64,000 nucleotides of DNA from Palsa-504 sp963818225 (lineage in GTDB: Bacteria; Actinomycetota; Actinomycetes; Streptosporangiales; Streptosporangiaceae). Below the pieces are notes generated by a model. The model searched no databases and was not told the origin of the DNA. It worked only from the letters and a program-made list of their open reading frames with translations. Position 1 is the stretch's first letter; each line of letters begins with the position of its first letter. Location of the stretch: NCBI GenBank assembly GCA_963818225.1, contig CAWFRO010000014.1, positions 248,001-312,000 on the forward strand, written 5' to 3'. Shown in pieces: positions 36,342 through 45,732 of this stretch. Both the position numbers and the translations under genes were made by a program.

Positions 36342-36495
36342 TGCGTGCTCCGTTCCCGGCTCCGTTCCGGCCAGGCTTGCCCCTGGTCAGGCAGGTTCTG
36401 GTCAGCGCGCCTATTTTGGCATACCTGCGGGGCCATGACGCCGCCTGGTGCCCGCGTGGCGCGAGTCATGGCCATGGTGCCCGCCGTGGGCCGGG

Positions 36496-37746
36496 TCATA
36501 CTTCGGTGAGACGCTGGGCGAGGAACCGGCGCTCGGCAGCGGTGCGGGCCAGGTCCAGCGCCCGCTGGTACGCGGCCCGCGCCTCGTCCCGGCGGCCGAG
36601 CCGCCGCAGCAGCTCGGCCCGGGTCGAGTGCCAGTACTGGTAGCCCGGCAGGTCCAGTTCCTCCACGAGGGCCAGCGCCGCGGCCGGGCCGTCGGCTTCG
36701 GCCACCGCAACCGCGCGGTTCAGCCGGACCACCGGGGATCCGGTCCGCTCGGCGAGCGCGCCGTAGAGCACCGCGATCTGCGGCCAGTCGAGCTGATCTT
36801 CGGCCTGGAGCGAGGCAATCGCCGCCTGGATCACGTACGGCCCGCTGGCGGCCGTCGCCTGGCCGAGGGCCCGGCCGGGCGGTGTCCGGTCGAGCATTGT
36901 CTGGTCGGGCAGGTCTGTGAGGAGGGCCCGGTCGAGCAGGGCCCGGCCCTCGGCGAGCTGCCGCCAATCCCACCGGGACCGGTCCTGATCGGGCAGCAGG
37001 ACCAGGTCCTGACCGTCGAACCTCGCGTCGCGGCGCGAGTCGTGCAGCAGCATCAGCGCCAGCAGGCCGAGCACCTCGGGCTGGCCGGGCAGCAGGGCCG
37101 CCAGCACGCGGCCGAGCCGGATCGCCTCGGCCGCCAGGCTCGGCCGGGAAGGATCCCCGTAACCTTCGTTGAAGATGAGGTAGACCACGGCCAGGACCGC
37201 GCCGAGACGCCCGGGCAGCTGGGGGCCGGAAGGCACGCTGAACGGGATGCCAGCCACCTTGATCTTGGACTTGGCCCGGGTCAGCCGCCGTTTCATCGTC
37301 TCGGGCGGGACGAGGAAAGCCCGCGCGATCTCCTCGGTGGCCAGGCCGCCGACGGCGCGCAGCGTCAGTGCGACCTGAGCCTCGGTGGCCAGGGCCGGAT
37401 GGCAGCACATGAAGATGAGCTCGAGCCGCTCGTCAGGGATCACCGTGGCCTCCGCGGCGTCTGGGGCATCGAGGTCCGCCGCCAGCAGCCGGAGCTTGGC
37501 GGCCAGGACGCGGTCCCGGCGCAGCCGGTCGATAGCGCGGTGGCGGGCCGTGGTAACCAGCCAGGCGGCGGGGTTGGCGGGCACCCCGTCCGACGGCCAG
37601 CGGCGCGCCGCGATCGCGAACGCCTCCGCGGCGGCGTCCTCGGCGAGGTCGAAATCGCCGAGGTAGCCGATCAGCGAGGCCAGCAGCCGGCCCCACTCGT
37701 CGCGGAAGACCTGTTCGATCAGGGGTGCTTCCCCCGCCTGGTTCAA
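36496..37746 (-). CDS. ECF42-type RNA polymerase sigma factor with C-terminal TPR-like region
   Basis: This 416-residue sigma factor has sigma region 2 near the N-terminus (IEQVFRDEWGRLLASLIGYLGDFDLAEDAAAEAF...AWLVTTARHRAIDRLRR) and region 4 around residues 110-160 (LRAVGGLATEEIARAFLVPPETMKRRLTRAKSKI). A helical C-terminal extension of about 240 residues (NEGYG, LLHDSRRDARFD, then TPR-like helices) follows. This domain order, together with an adjacent DGPF/YCII gene, is characteristic of group ECF42, where the extension is needed for activity. The probable start is TTG, overlapping the stop of the DGPF gene (TTGA). There is no anti-sigma gene. Confidence 0.9.
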   Translation of the reverse strand: MNQAGEAPLIEQVFRDEWGRLLASLIGYLGDFDLAEDAAAEAFAIAARRWPSDGVPANPAAWLVTTARHRAIDRLRRDRVLAAKLRLLAADLDAPDAAEATVIPDERLELIFMCCHPALATEAQVALTLRAVGGLATEEIARAFLVPPETMKRRLTRAKSKIKVAGIPFSVPSGPQLPGRLGAVLAVVYLIFNEGYGDPSRPSLAAEAIRLGRVLAALLPGQPEVLGLLALMLLHDSRRDARFDGQDLVLLPDQDRSRWDWRQLAEGRALLDRALLTDLPDQTMLDRTPPGRALGQATAASGPYVIQAAIASLQAEDQLDWPQIAVLYGALAERTGSPVVRLNRAVAVAEADGPAAALALVEELDLPGYQYWHSTRAELLRRLGRRDEARAAYQRALDLARTAAERRFLAQRLTEV

Positions 37747-38087
37747 GACGGGCCGGTCACGACCGGCCGGATCTCCACCGAGCCGCCGAGGCGGACCGCG
37801 GGAATCCGGGCCGCGATCTCGGTGGCCCGGTCGAGGTCATCGGCCTCCAGCAGGTAGAAGCCGCCGAAGACCTCCTTGGTGTCGGCGAACGGGCCATCGG
37901 TAATGAGCAGCTGGTCGCCGGCGGCCCGGACGGTGGTCGCGGTCTCCACCGGGTGCAGCGCGGCGCCGCCGACGATGCCGGGGACGTCCCTGAGCGCCAT
38001 GTACTCGCGGTGCACGGCTTCCTGCTCCTGCGCGCCGAGCGCCTCCTGCGCTCCGGGCTTGGTGTAGATCAGCAAGGCGTACTGCAT
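37743..38087 (-). CDS. YCII-related DGPF-domain protein
   Basis: This is a 114-residue YciI-like protein. LLITDGPFADTKEVFGGFYLLEADDLDRA carries the DGPF motif that defines partners of ECF42 sigma factors. ATG at 38087 has AAGGAG eight bases upstream, whereas the preceding GTG has a poorer spacing. It is translationally coupled to the sigma gene. In other actinomycetes such genes are the main targets of the ECF42 regulator, so autoregulation of the pair is a reasonable inference. Confidence 0.9.
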   Translation of the reverse strand: MQYALLIYTKPGAQEALGAQEQEAVHREYMALRDVPGIVGGAALHPVETATTVRAAGDQLLITDGPFADTKEVFGGFYLLEADDLDRATEIAARIPAVRLGGSVEIRPVVTGPS

Positions 38088-38192
38088 CACCGGCTCCTTC
38101 CCTGGTTCCCCGATGCGGGTCCTCTCGCGGGGTCTCTCGCGGGATGACGAACGAGGTCCGCCCGGGGGGACAGCGGAGCCGCGCGCGATAGA

Positions 38193-38861
38193 TCAGGCTC
38201 GGACCGGACGATAGGCGGAGACGAGCGGCATGAAGAGGTCATCGACGATCGTCTCGAGCCGTTCGGGGGGCACCGGCTTGAGCGTCATGAGCAGGTCATG
38301 GCGCATGAGGTCGAACGGCAGGGCCAGCACGGCGGCGGGAACGCGGTCCAGGTCGATCTCGCCGCGCTCGTGAGCACGCTGGTAGAGCAGGCCTACTCCC
38401 GGCTGGGCGCTCAGGATCCCCTCCCGCACCTCCGCCGGGGTGCCTACGAGCGGGTACCCGGGGCGCCGGATCAGGATCCGGTCTCGTACGTCCGCCGGGG
38501 TGAGCCCGCTGCTGGCGAGCAGGCCGGCGAAGGCGGCGGTGATGGCGACGGTGAACGATTGCCGCGTGTCGTTGACGTCGCGGAGCAAGGTGAGTATGTC
38601 GCCGCGCAGGCTGCCGGTATCCGGCAGCTCGACCGGGTGCATGTTGCCGTAATGGGCGATGGCGGCGAGAGCGAGGTCGTCCTTGCCGGTCCACCGCCGG
38701 TACAGCACGGCGACGCCGGTCTTGGCCCGGGCGGCGACGGACTCCATGGTCAGTTTCGCGAACCCGACCTCGACCAGCTCATCCCACGCGGCGTTGAGCA
38801 GTGCGGCCTCGAGCTCCTCACCACGGCGCCGCTGCCGGTGCAGCTGACTGGTCACATCCAT
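38193..38861 (-). CDS. TetR family transcriptional regulator
   Basis: This 222-residue repressor has an N-terminal helix-turn-helix (AALLNAAWDELVEVGFAKLTMESVAARAKTGVAVLYRRWTGKDDL) and a C-terminal ligand domain of the TetR_C_16/33 type. It is divergent from an MFS exporter, and the intergenic region carries two 24-bp inverted repeats that are the obvious operators. By the usual logic it represses the exporter and itself until an effector binds. Confidence 0.92.
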   Translation of the reverse strand: MDVTSQLHRQRRRGEELEAALLNAAWDELVEVGFAKLTMESVAARAKTGVAVLYRRWTGKDDLALAAIAHYGNMHPVELPDTGSLRGDILTLLRDVNDTRQSFTVAITAAFAGLLASSGLTPADVRDRILIRRPGYPLVGTPAEVREGILSAQPGVGLLYQRAHERGEIDLDRVPAAVLALPFDLMRHDLLMTLKPVPPERLETIVDDLFMPLVSAYRPVRA

Positions 38862-38884
38862 CAGGATAACTCTTCCACATCCTG

Positions 38885-38908
38885 ATAAGAGAAGCTTGCG
38901 TTTCTTAT
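38885..38908. promoter_or_regulatory. TetR operator candidate 1
   Basis: ATAAGA and TCTTAT arms span a 24-bp imperfect palindrome 24 bp upstream of the TetR start. The arms match those of the second site. Confidence 0.65.
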
Positions 38909-38930
38909 TGCCGTGAGCCTACGCTCGCCA

Positions 38931-38954
38931 ATAAGAGGTGAATCCATCTCTTAT
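38931..38954. promoter_or_regulatory. TetR operator candidate 2
   Basis: ATAAGAG and CTCTTAT arms form a perfect 7-bp inverted repeat over the same 24-bp length as site 1, offset by 46 bp. It ends 14 bp before the exporter ATG, so occupancy would block its transcription or translation start. Confidence 0.7.
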
Positions 38955-38968
38955 ATGGAAGGGGCGCC

Positions 38969-40444
38969 ATGGCGGCCGGCACGACCTCAGACCCGGGCCC
39001 GGACAGGATCGACCCGAAGGTGCTCAAGCGCGCGTTGATCCTCGTCGTTGGCTTCCTGGGCGTCATCTTCGACACCACGATCGTCAGCGTCGCGCTGCGC
39101 ACCCTCGCCGCGCAGCTGCACACGTCGGTGTCGGCGATCCAGTGGGTGACGACTGGTTACCTGCTGGCGCTCGGCATCGCGGTGCCGCTGTCCGTCTGGG
39201 GACTGCAGCGCTTCGGCGGCAAGCGGCTGTGGATGTTCGGGCTCACGGTCTTCCTGGTTGGCTCGATCGGCTCCAGCCTGGCCTGGAACGTCGGCTCGCT
39301 GATCGCCTGGCGCGTCGTGCAGGGCGCCGGCGGCGGCATCCTGTTTCCGCTGCTGACCACGCTGATCATGCAGGCCGCAGGGGGCAAGGCGCTCGGCCGG
39401 ACCGTCACCATCATCGCGCTGCCCGCCCTGCTCGGCCCGATCCTCGGCCCGCTCGTCGGCGGCGCGATCCTCACCCACTTCAGCTGGCGGTTCATGTTCT
39501 GGGTCAACGTGCCGTTCTGCGCCGTCGGCCTGTTCCTCGCCGCGCGGCACATTCCGGCCGACACCCCGGACCCGGCCAAGCCCAGACCGCACCTGGACCT
39601 GCTGGGCCTGGCCATGCTCGCCCCCGGCATCGCCGCGGTCATCCTCGGGCTGAGCAACGCCGGCGTGGCGGCCGGCTTCGCCCACCCCGATGTCATGGTC
39701 CCGCTGGCCATCGGCGTCGTGCTCCTCGCCGCGTTCACCTGCTACGCCCTGCGGCGCACCGCTCCGCTCATGGACGTGCGCCTGCTCGCCCGCCGCCCGG
39801 TCGCCTCGGCCTCGGCGGTGCTGTTCTTCTCCGGCTTCGCCCTCTACGGCGCCATGCTGCTGCTGCCGCTGTACTACCAGGAGGTACGCGGCTTCTCCCC
39901 CCTGACCGCCGGCATCATGCTGGCCCCGCAGGGGGTCGGCGCGCTGCTCTCCCGCAATCTGGCCGGACGGCTGACCGACAAGATCGGGGGCCGCCCGATC
40001 GCCGTGGCCGGCTTCGTCATCGTCGCCGCCTCGACTATTCCCTTCGCCTTCGCCGGGACGAGCACCAACTCATGGCTGCTCGCGTTCTGGCTGGTCGTCC
40101 GCGGCTTCGGGCTCGGCGCGGTCACGATCCCCGTGATGGCGGTCGCCTTCCTGGGCCTGGATAAGCAGGAGATCGCCCAGTCCAGCGTGCTGACCCGGAC
40201 GGCTCAGCAGATCGGCGGGTCGTTCGGCACCGCGGTGCTGGCGGTCATTCTGTCCAGCGCCATCGCCGCCCACCGTGGGAACCTCGCCACCGGGTTCGAC
40301 ATCGCGTTCTGGTGGGCAACCGGGTTCTCCGCGCTCGCGGTGCTGCTCTCGCTGTGGCTCCCCGGCTCCCCGCGTTCCCGCCCGCACGCCCCGGCCGACA
40401 CGCCACCGCCCGCCCGGGTCACCAGTGGCCAGTCCGCATCCTGA
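38969..40444 (+). CDS. MFS transporter, DHA2 (14-TM) drug exporter family
   Basis: This 491-residue polytopic protein has the DHA2-type start LILVVGFLGVIFDTTIVSVALRTLA, containing the D-T-T-I-V-N/S motif. Motif A-like RFGGKRLWMFG and motif C-like LPALLGPILGPLVGGAI follow. Fourteen hydrophobic segments are compatible with the length. The protein is probably a proton-driven exporter of a toxic compound controlled by the divergent TetR. AAGGGG precedes the ATG. The substrate is unknown. Confidence 0.92.
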   Translation: MAAGTTSDPGPDRIDPKVLKRALILVVGFLGVIFDTTIVSVALRTLAAQLHTSVSAIQWVTTGYLLALGIAVPLSVWGLQRFGGKRLWMFGLTVFLVGSIGSSLAWNVGSLIAWRVVQGAGGGILFPLLTTLIMQAAGGKALGRTVTIIALPALLGPILGPLVGGAILTHFSWRFMFWVNVPFCAVGLFLAARHIPADTPDPAKPRPHLDLLGLAMLAPGIAAVILGLSNAGVAAGFAHPDVMVPLAIGVVLLAAFTCYALRRTAPLMDVRLLARRPVASASAVLFFSGFALYGAMLLLPLYYQEVRGFSPLTAGIMLAPQGVGALLSRNLAGRLTDKIGGRPIAVAGFVIVAASTIPFAFAGTSTNSWLLAFWLVVRGFGLGAVTIPVMAVAFLGLDKQEIAQSSVLTRTAQQIGGSFGTAVLAVILSSAIAAHRGNLATGFDIAFWWATGFSALAVLLSLWLPGSPRSRPHAPADTPPPARVTSGQSAS

Positions 40445-40510
40445 CCCCTGGGACCCGGGAGTGGCGGGAGTGTCATCGGAGCTTGGTTGGAAACTTAATT
40501 TAAGCGTCGG

Positions 40511-41470
40511 CTACGTACTGACAGTCAGGACGACGTTCCCGGTCTTCTGCTTCGTCTCGACGTACCTCGTCGCGTCGATCACGTCCTCCAGCGGGTAGCG
40601 GCGGTCGATGACTGCGTGGTATTTCCCCTCCTCGATGAGCTGCCTGAGGAACAGGACGTCCTGCTTCGTGTACCGGGGAGGGATCGGGAACACCACCCGT
40701 TTGTCCCCGAACCGCGAGGTCCACAGGGCCAGCGGCACGTTGTGCAGATGGTCGGTCGCCAGGTACGCGCCGCCCGGCTTGAGCGAACCTTTGCAGCGCC
40801 CGAACGACTGCATGCCGACCGCGTCGAAGATGACGTCGTAGGTCTCGCCGTTTCTGGTGAAGTCCTCCCGCATGTAGTCGATGACCTGGTCGGCTCCGAG
40901 CGACCTGACGACCTCGGCGTTCTTCGTGCTGCATACCGCGGTGACGTCGGCCTCGAAGTACCTGGCGAGCTGAACGGCCGCGGTCCCGATCGAGCCGGAC
41001 GCGCCGTAGATGACGACGCTCCGGCCCTTCCGGACGCCCGCCGGCCGCAGGCAGCCGAGGGCCAGGATCGCCCCGTCACACACCGCCGCGGCCTCCTCGA
41101 AGCTCACGCCGATCGGCTTGCGCGCCAGCGGCCCGCGCTCGCGCATGCACACGAACTCCGCGTGCGCGCCGAAGCGCCACGCGTTGACGCCGAAGACCTC
41201 GTCGCCGACGGTGAACTGGGTGACAGCCGCACCGGTCGCCTCGACCGTGCCCGCCAGCTCGGTCCCCAGGATCCTCCACTTCGGCCGCCGGAGACCACTG
41301 ACCAGGCGGCTTATGAACGGCTCTCCCGCGCGGATTCCGCAGTCCGTCCGGTTGACGGTCGTGGCGTGGACCCTGACCAGGACCTCGTCCGGCTTGGGTA
41401 CCGGCTTGGCGACTTCTTCCAGCCGCAGGACGTCGGGCGGTCCGTACCTGTCGCAGACGACTGCTCTCAT
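40511..41470 (-). CDS. NAD(P)-dependent zinc-less alcohol dehydrogenase/quinone oxidoreductase
   Basis: This medium-chain dehydrogenase/reductase is 319 residues from ATG 41470 (MRAVVCDRYGPPDVLRLEEV). The GroES-like domain shows VNRTDCGIRAGEP and LGTELAGTVEATGA, and the Rossmann motif is YGASGSIGTAAVQLA near residue 150. It lacks the structural zinc cysteine cluster. Substrate is unknown; the family reduces quinones or enones. It is convergent with the MFS gene. Confidence 0.9.
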   Translation of the reverse strand: MRAVVCDRYGPPDVLRLEEVAKPVPKPDEVLVRVHATTVNRTDCGIRAGEPFISRLVSGLRRPKWRILGTELAGTVEATGAAVTQFTVGDEVFGVNAWRFGAHAEFVCMRERGPLARKPIGVSFEEAAAVCDGAILALGCLRPAGVRKGRSVVIYGASGSIGTAAVQLARYFEADVTAVCSTKNAEVVRSLGADQVIDYMREDFTRNGETYDVIFDAVGMQSFGRCKGSLKPGGAYLATDHLHNVPLALWTSRFGDKRVVFPIPPRYTKQDVLFLRQLIEEGKYHAVIDRRYPLEDVIDATRYVETKQKTGNVVLTVST

Positions 41471-41589
41471 CAGCGTTTCGCCACCTGACAATCCCTGCAG
41501 TTCCTCGGTCCCGCAGTTGCTGAGGAGAACAGGCTACGGCCTATTCAGGGAGCAACGTCAGGGACTATCGGCCCTATTGAGGTGATGAA

Positions 41590-41730
41590 GGCTGGGGTGC
41601 TTGCCGCGGCCGGGCGAGGCGGCGACTCATGCTGATGATCATGGCCCCGTGGACGACGGTGCCGCTTGCGGCCGTCGATCTTCTTCCCAGCGTCGTACCG
41701 CCTTGTGTCTTCAAGTTCTGTGAGAGGAAC
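41590..41730 (-). pseudogene. Remnant of an IS5-type transposase
   Basis: The stretch EDTRRYDAGKKIDGRKRH is the conserved core found shortly after the second catalytic aspartate in IS5-family DDE transposases (RGYDAGKKxxGRKRH). The following VVHGAMIISMS continues it in a shifted frame. No other transposase domain or terminal inverted repeat is visible nearby, so this is a decayed fragment of an insertion next to the HNH gene. Confidence 0.5.
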
Positions 41731-41795
41731 CCGAAGATCATCACGCCGTGGCCGTACCATGTCAAAACTCAGGCAGCACGGGTTAAACGGCAAGC

Positions 41796-43554
41796 TTAGG
41801 CCGGGTATTCGGAAGGGGTGGTGGTATAGGTGCGCCCGGCCGGCGTATGCCAGACCAGGACGCCTGGTTCGGGCTGCTCTAGCCGCCACCCTTCGGACTG
41901 CTTACACCTATGGTGATGACGGCATAGCGGGGCGAGGTCGCATTCGCAGGTCAGTCCGCCGTGGTCCCAGGCGATGGTGTGGTCCACGTCGCACTTGGCC
42001 GCGGGCCGGCCGCAGCCGGGTGCGGTGCACCGGGCGTTGCGGGCTCGGACCAGGTGCCGGAGTTTGCGGCTGGGCCGGTAGCCTGCCTCGGCCTGGTGAT
42101 GGTCGCAGCGGCCGCGGGTGATCGGGGTCATCCGGATGCGCAGCCCGCTGATCCAGTCCTGCGGCCGGGTTCCGGGCGGCGGCGGGTCGGGTCCGGGGTT
42201 GGGGTTGGGGTGTGGCGGTGAGGTCTACGGTGCCGGGCGGGGGGTGCCTTCCGGGTGCGCAGCCGTGGGCGGCGGCGGTGCCGTCGGGGTGCAGCGCGGT
42301 GACGCACCACCGCGTGCGGGGGTCGCGGGCGGCCGCGGCGGCCAGGTCCCGGGCGTCGGCGGCGTCGATGGTGCCGTACCCGCCGACCTCGGCTGGGGTG
42401 GCGGACTGGCCGGTCAGCGTGGACCACTGCACGGTGATGTTGACCAGCGCGGCCAGGCTGGGCCCGGTATCCGCGCCGGGCTGGCCGCCGGAGCCGCTGC
42501 CGCCCGGGCCATTCGCCGGGCCGCCGGGGCCGGGACCGCCGTCGTTTCCTTCTGGGTCGGTGTGCTGCGGGCCGGCCGTGGCCGGCGTCCCAGCCGGGCC
42601 GGGGCCAGGCACGGGGAGGCTGGTGCGGCGTTCTTGCAGCAAATCGAGGTAGGCGCGGACGCGGAGTTCTTCCAGGGTGCCGGGGATCCCGGCGGCGCGC
42701 AGGTCCAGCGCCCGCTGCTCCACATGCTGCCAGGACGCGAGCACCTCATCGGACGGCAGTTCCCGGGCGATCATCCCGGCGTTCCCCGACGGCTCCCGGA
42801 ACGGCTGCACGTGGGCGTTGCGCCGCCCGGCCTCCTTCCGCCGGGCCGCCGCCTCGGGGTCCAGCTCCAGGACCATCCGGTGCGCAGCCGAGCGCAGCTT
42901 CCCGAACGTCAGCGACCCCGCCACCCCCGCTAGTGCCGCATCCACCCTGGCAACGTCCTCCGCGGACAGGATCTGGGTTTCCTCCTCGATGATCCGCAAG
43001 TGCACCGGATGCAGCAGGCCCGCGCCCAGCGCGGCCAGGCACCGCGGCAACCGCGCCGCCACGGCCGTGGCGTAGTCCAGCAGCACTGCCGCGGACCGGG
43101 ACGTCAGGTGCAGCTCACACGCCAGCTGATCAGCGGCGAATTCCGCCCCGGCGACCTCACGGCCGTACCGGGCGGCGAACTCCGCGACCGCGGTCAGCGT
43201 GTACCACGCGGCCCGGGATTCCAGCCGGCGGACCGCGGCGATGACCCCGACCAGCTGGTCATCGGACAGCGTGCCCACCCCGGCCCCGTCCGGGCCGGTG
43301 ACCGCGTCGATGATGGTGGCCAGCAGCGGGTCCGGCGGCATGTCCGCGGCCGGCCCGGACTGCGCGAACCGGTCCGCATCAAACGACCCGGCCGGCACGG
43401 ACAAGAACAGGCCCTGCCGCCCGGGGCCGTCGCCCTGGTCGATGCCGGGTAGGTCAGGGTCGGGCCACTCCGGCGGCGGGTAGTCGTCGGGTTCCTGGCC
43501 GTCGCCAGGAACCCCGTTGTCGTCGCCTGGGTTGGTGGATGGGTCCGGGAGCAT
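41796..43554 (-). CDS. DUF222/HNH endonuclease domain protein (13E12-type), one frame break
   Basis: The joined product is about 586 residues. The N-terminal half is the DUF222 domain (VIAAVRRLESRAAWYTLTAVAEF, HLTSRSAAVLLDYA, AALAGVAGSLTF), followed by a Gly/Pro-rich linker. A C-terminal HNH nuclease contains CTAPGCGRPAAKCDVDHTIAWDHGG and CRHHHRCKQSEGW. The frame changes near 42170, between the DUF222 part and QDWISGLRIRMTPITRG. Family members are multicopy in actinomycete genomes and often associate with mobile DNA; their biological role is not established. The promoter lies in the AT-rich 43555-43680 stretch. Confidence 0.85.
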
Positions 43555-43762
43555 GGGCCACGCTCCGTTCGGAAGGAAAGAGCTGGAATCACCCCGTCAC
43601 TGTCAGTTTACCATGTTCATGCTGTAGAGAGACATATTTACGAACTTATTTTTGATACTTATTAACCTGGCGCCGAGAGCACGGGGTGGTGCGCAGACAA
43701 TCAGCTCCGGTAAGAGCTCCGCGACGCGCTACGCGCCAAGGCACGGCGACCCGGCCGGAACG

Positions 43763-44282
43763 TCATCGTGGCTCGCGGACTCCGATGGCTTCACTCAGGG
43801 TCGGCCAGGTGGCCTGCAGGCCGGGGTGGAGGTCGCCGTGATCGCCAACCTCATCGGCCGGGCACCCAGCGCACATCCTCGGTCTCCCACGCGGCCGCGG
43901 CAGCGATGCTGACGCCCGGAAGGGCGCCTTCGGCGGACTCGACGCGGACCACGAACGTCCGGTATGACCAGCCGCACCCATGCGGGCACGGCGCCTCCAG
44001 CTCGGCCGTCACCGTGCCGCCGGCCACGTCGATCCCGCAGGTTTCCTCGCCGGTCTCGCGTACCGCGGCCTGCCAGGGCGTCTCGCCGACGTCGATCGCG
44101 CCGCCGAACGTCGACCAGGTGCCGCCCGCCGCCACTCTTGCCGAACGGTGGCTCAGCAGCACCCAGGCACGTCCGTCGGGGGTCACCGACCACGGCAGGA
44201 CGCCGGCCGCGCCGCGCGGACCCCAGTGGCGGCCAATCCGGCAGTAACGGAAGCGCTCGTCCGTCATGCCGTGCTCACACAT
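43763..44282 (-). CDS. NUDIX hydrolase (one frame break near the end)
   Basis: This protein is about 172 residues when rejoined. The Nudix box is GGAIDVGETPWQAAVRETGEETCGI near residue 75, and the start region DERFRYCRIGRHWGPRGAAGVLPW is typical of an actinobacterial subgroup. A stop after WVPGR (43851) is followed in the next frame by DEVGDHGDLHPGLQATW, the natural C-terminus, which ends at 43763. The gene is therefore one base off rather than truncated. Substrate is a nucleoside diphosphate-X compound, unspecified. ATG at 44282 is chosen over 44267 for its better upstream AAAGGCGGG. Confidence 0.83.
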
Positions 44283-44688
44283 GGCCGCCCGCCTTTCCCA
44301 GCTCGCTCCCACCACGTGAACTGAGCCCACGACGTGGGGAAACAGTACGGATAGGGGGATTTGAACTCCTGTCCACCCGGATACCGGACAACACCGGCAC
44401 GCATAGAGACCTTCCCTCAGCAGGCGTTCTGCTGTCGCGGAGGCCCGCTTCCGTTAATCCGAATACATTCCGGTTCAACCCGCGCCAGTGTCACGGCACC
44501 CTTCGCCATACCCTTACACGCGGTCCGGCCGCGGCGTTCGCGTACCCGGGCTTCTGATGCGTGTCCATGCGCTTAGCGTCACCGACTCTTCACCACATGT
44601 GATCGTGGGTATATGACGCCAGGGGCGCGCAAGCCGGATACATCCCGGTGACCGAGATCCGGCGGCCTCACCAGGGAGGGCCTGCGAT
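44283..44688. other. Gene-free 400-bp interval
   Basis: This is a divergent promoter region between the NUDIX and lectin genes. A GGGGGATTTGAACTCCT stretch at 44352-44370 resembles the 3' part of a minus-strand tRNA, but no acceptor-stem partner, anticodon arm or D-arm can be built. Nothing else recognisable. Confidence 0.5.
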
Positions 44689-45498
44689 ATGAAGCGTCTT
44701 TGCCGCCTCGCCGCCGCGGCGGCGATGACCGGCCTGCTCACGGCCGGCGCGATCGCCGCGAGCACCGTTGCAGCCAGCGCTAGCACCACATTCGCCTCGT
44801 GTAGTGCCCAGGGTGACTACGCGGTCTGCGACGCCAGCGGCACCGCCACGAGCCCCATCGCCATCACCGTGAGCGTTACCTCCAGCCCGGACCAGGATGT
44901 GTACGTGACCTGGGATGCCGTGTGCTCGCAGGGAACGGGCGCGGGGAGCTCATCGGGAAGCTTTACCGCCGAGACCCCGGTCAGCCGGACCATCTCGCAC
45001 CCTTACTACCAGCCGGACTCATGCACCGTGGCCGCAGGAGCACAGCTCCAGGCTGGGGGGAACAGCGTCCACGTGTCGCTGTCGTACTCGCGGACCGCCC
45101 CGGCCCCAGCGCCCGCCGTGCATCAGATCAAGGGATACGCGGGCATGTGCGCGGATGACTCAGGCAACAGATCGGCCCTCCGGACCAAGATCCTGGTCTG
45201 GAAGTGCAACAGCAGCGACCGAGCCCAGTCGTGGTCGTTCAGCGGCGGAGAGCTCAAGCACGGCAGCATGTGCATGAACGACAAAGCAAGCGGCGGCAGC
45301 GGCAGCGCCGTCATCCTGTATTCGTGCAACGGCGCAGCGAACGAGGTATGGGCCCACAACTCGAAGGGCGAATACGTCCTGCGGGCCCACGGCAGCACGC
45401 TGTGCCTGGATGACCCGGCCTACTCCACCAAGAACGGGACGCAGCTCATCGTGTACACGTGCAAGAACAGCGCCAACCAGCACTGGAGCCGCCCGTAG
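44689..45498 (+). CDS. Secreted ricin-type beta-trefoil lectin protein
   Basis: This 269-residue protein starts with a signal peptide (CRLAAAAAMTGLLTAGAIAASTVAASA). Residues 30-145 form a beta-rich, cysteine-containing domain I do not recognise. After an APAPAPA linker comes a ricin-type (QxW) trefoil with AQSWSF, NEVWAH and NQHWSRP at its repeats and paired cysteines. It is probably an extracellular carbohydrate-binding protein. No catalytic domain is apparent, and the gene appears monocistronic. Confidence 0.87.
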   Translation: MKRLCRLAAAAAMTGLLTAGAIAASTVAASASTTFASCSAQGDYAVCDASGTATSPIAITVSVTSSPDQDVYVTWDAVCSQGTGAGSSSGSFTAETPVSRTISHPYYQPDSCTVAAGAQLQAGGNSVHVSLSYSRTAPAPAPAVHQIKGYAGMCADDSGNRSALRTKILVWKCNSSDRAQSWSFSGGELKHGSMCMNDKASGGSGSAVILYSCNGAANEVWAHNSKGEYVLRAHGSTLCLDDPAYSTKNGTQLIVYTCKNSANQHWSRP

Positions 45499-45560
45499 CG
45501 CGGCTCGGTCAAGGCATTTTCCCGTCCGTGCCGCAGGCGCCTGTGAACTGGGGTTTGCTG

Positions 45561-45643
45561 TGCGGGCGGGGGGATTTGAACCCCCATGGTGTCGCCACCA
45601 ACAGGACCTAAACCTGCCGCGTCTGCCATTCCGCCACGCCCGC
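45561..45643 (-). tRNA. tRNA-Leu (anticodon UAG)
   Basis: The minus strand folds into a class II tRNA. Acceptor stem GCGGGCG pairs with CGCCCGC; the D-arm is TGGCGGAATGGCAGACGC and the anticodon loop centres on TAG (plus-strand CTA 45608-45610). A long variable arm GTTGGTGGCGACACCAT and T-arm GGGGGTTCAAATCCCCC complete it. Discriminator base A; CCA is not encoded. Confidence 0.95.
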
Positions 45644-45732
45644 CTGCCGCTATCCCGCCTGCCGCTATCCCCTGCTCCCGGCCGCTGTTAACCGCTATCC
45701 CGTATCCCGGCCTAAATAACGGTACCGCCCGG

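Noticed and set aside
41796..43554. Candidate defence nuclease (HNH) system
   Set aside because: DUF222/HNH 13E12-type proteins are multicopy in actinomycetes and no partner defence genes surround it.
44345..44465. tRNA-like stretch (GGGGGATTTGAACTCCT)
   Set aside because: It resembles a T-arm on the minus strand, but the stem has mismatches and no acceptor partner, anticodon arm or D-arm can be formed.
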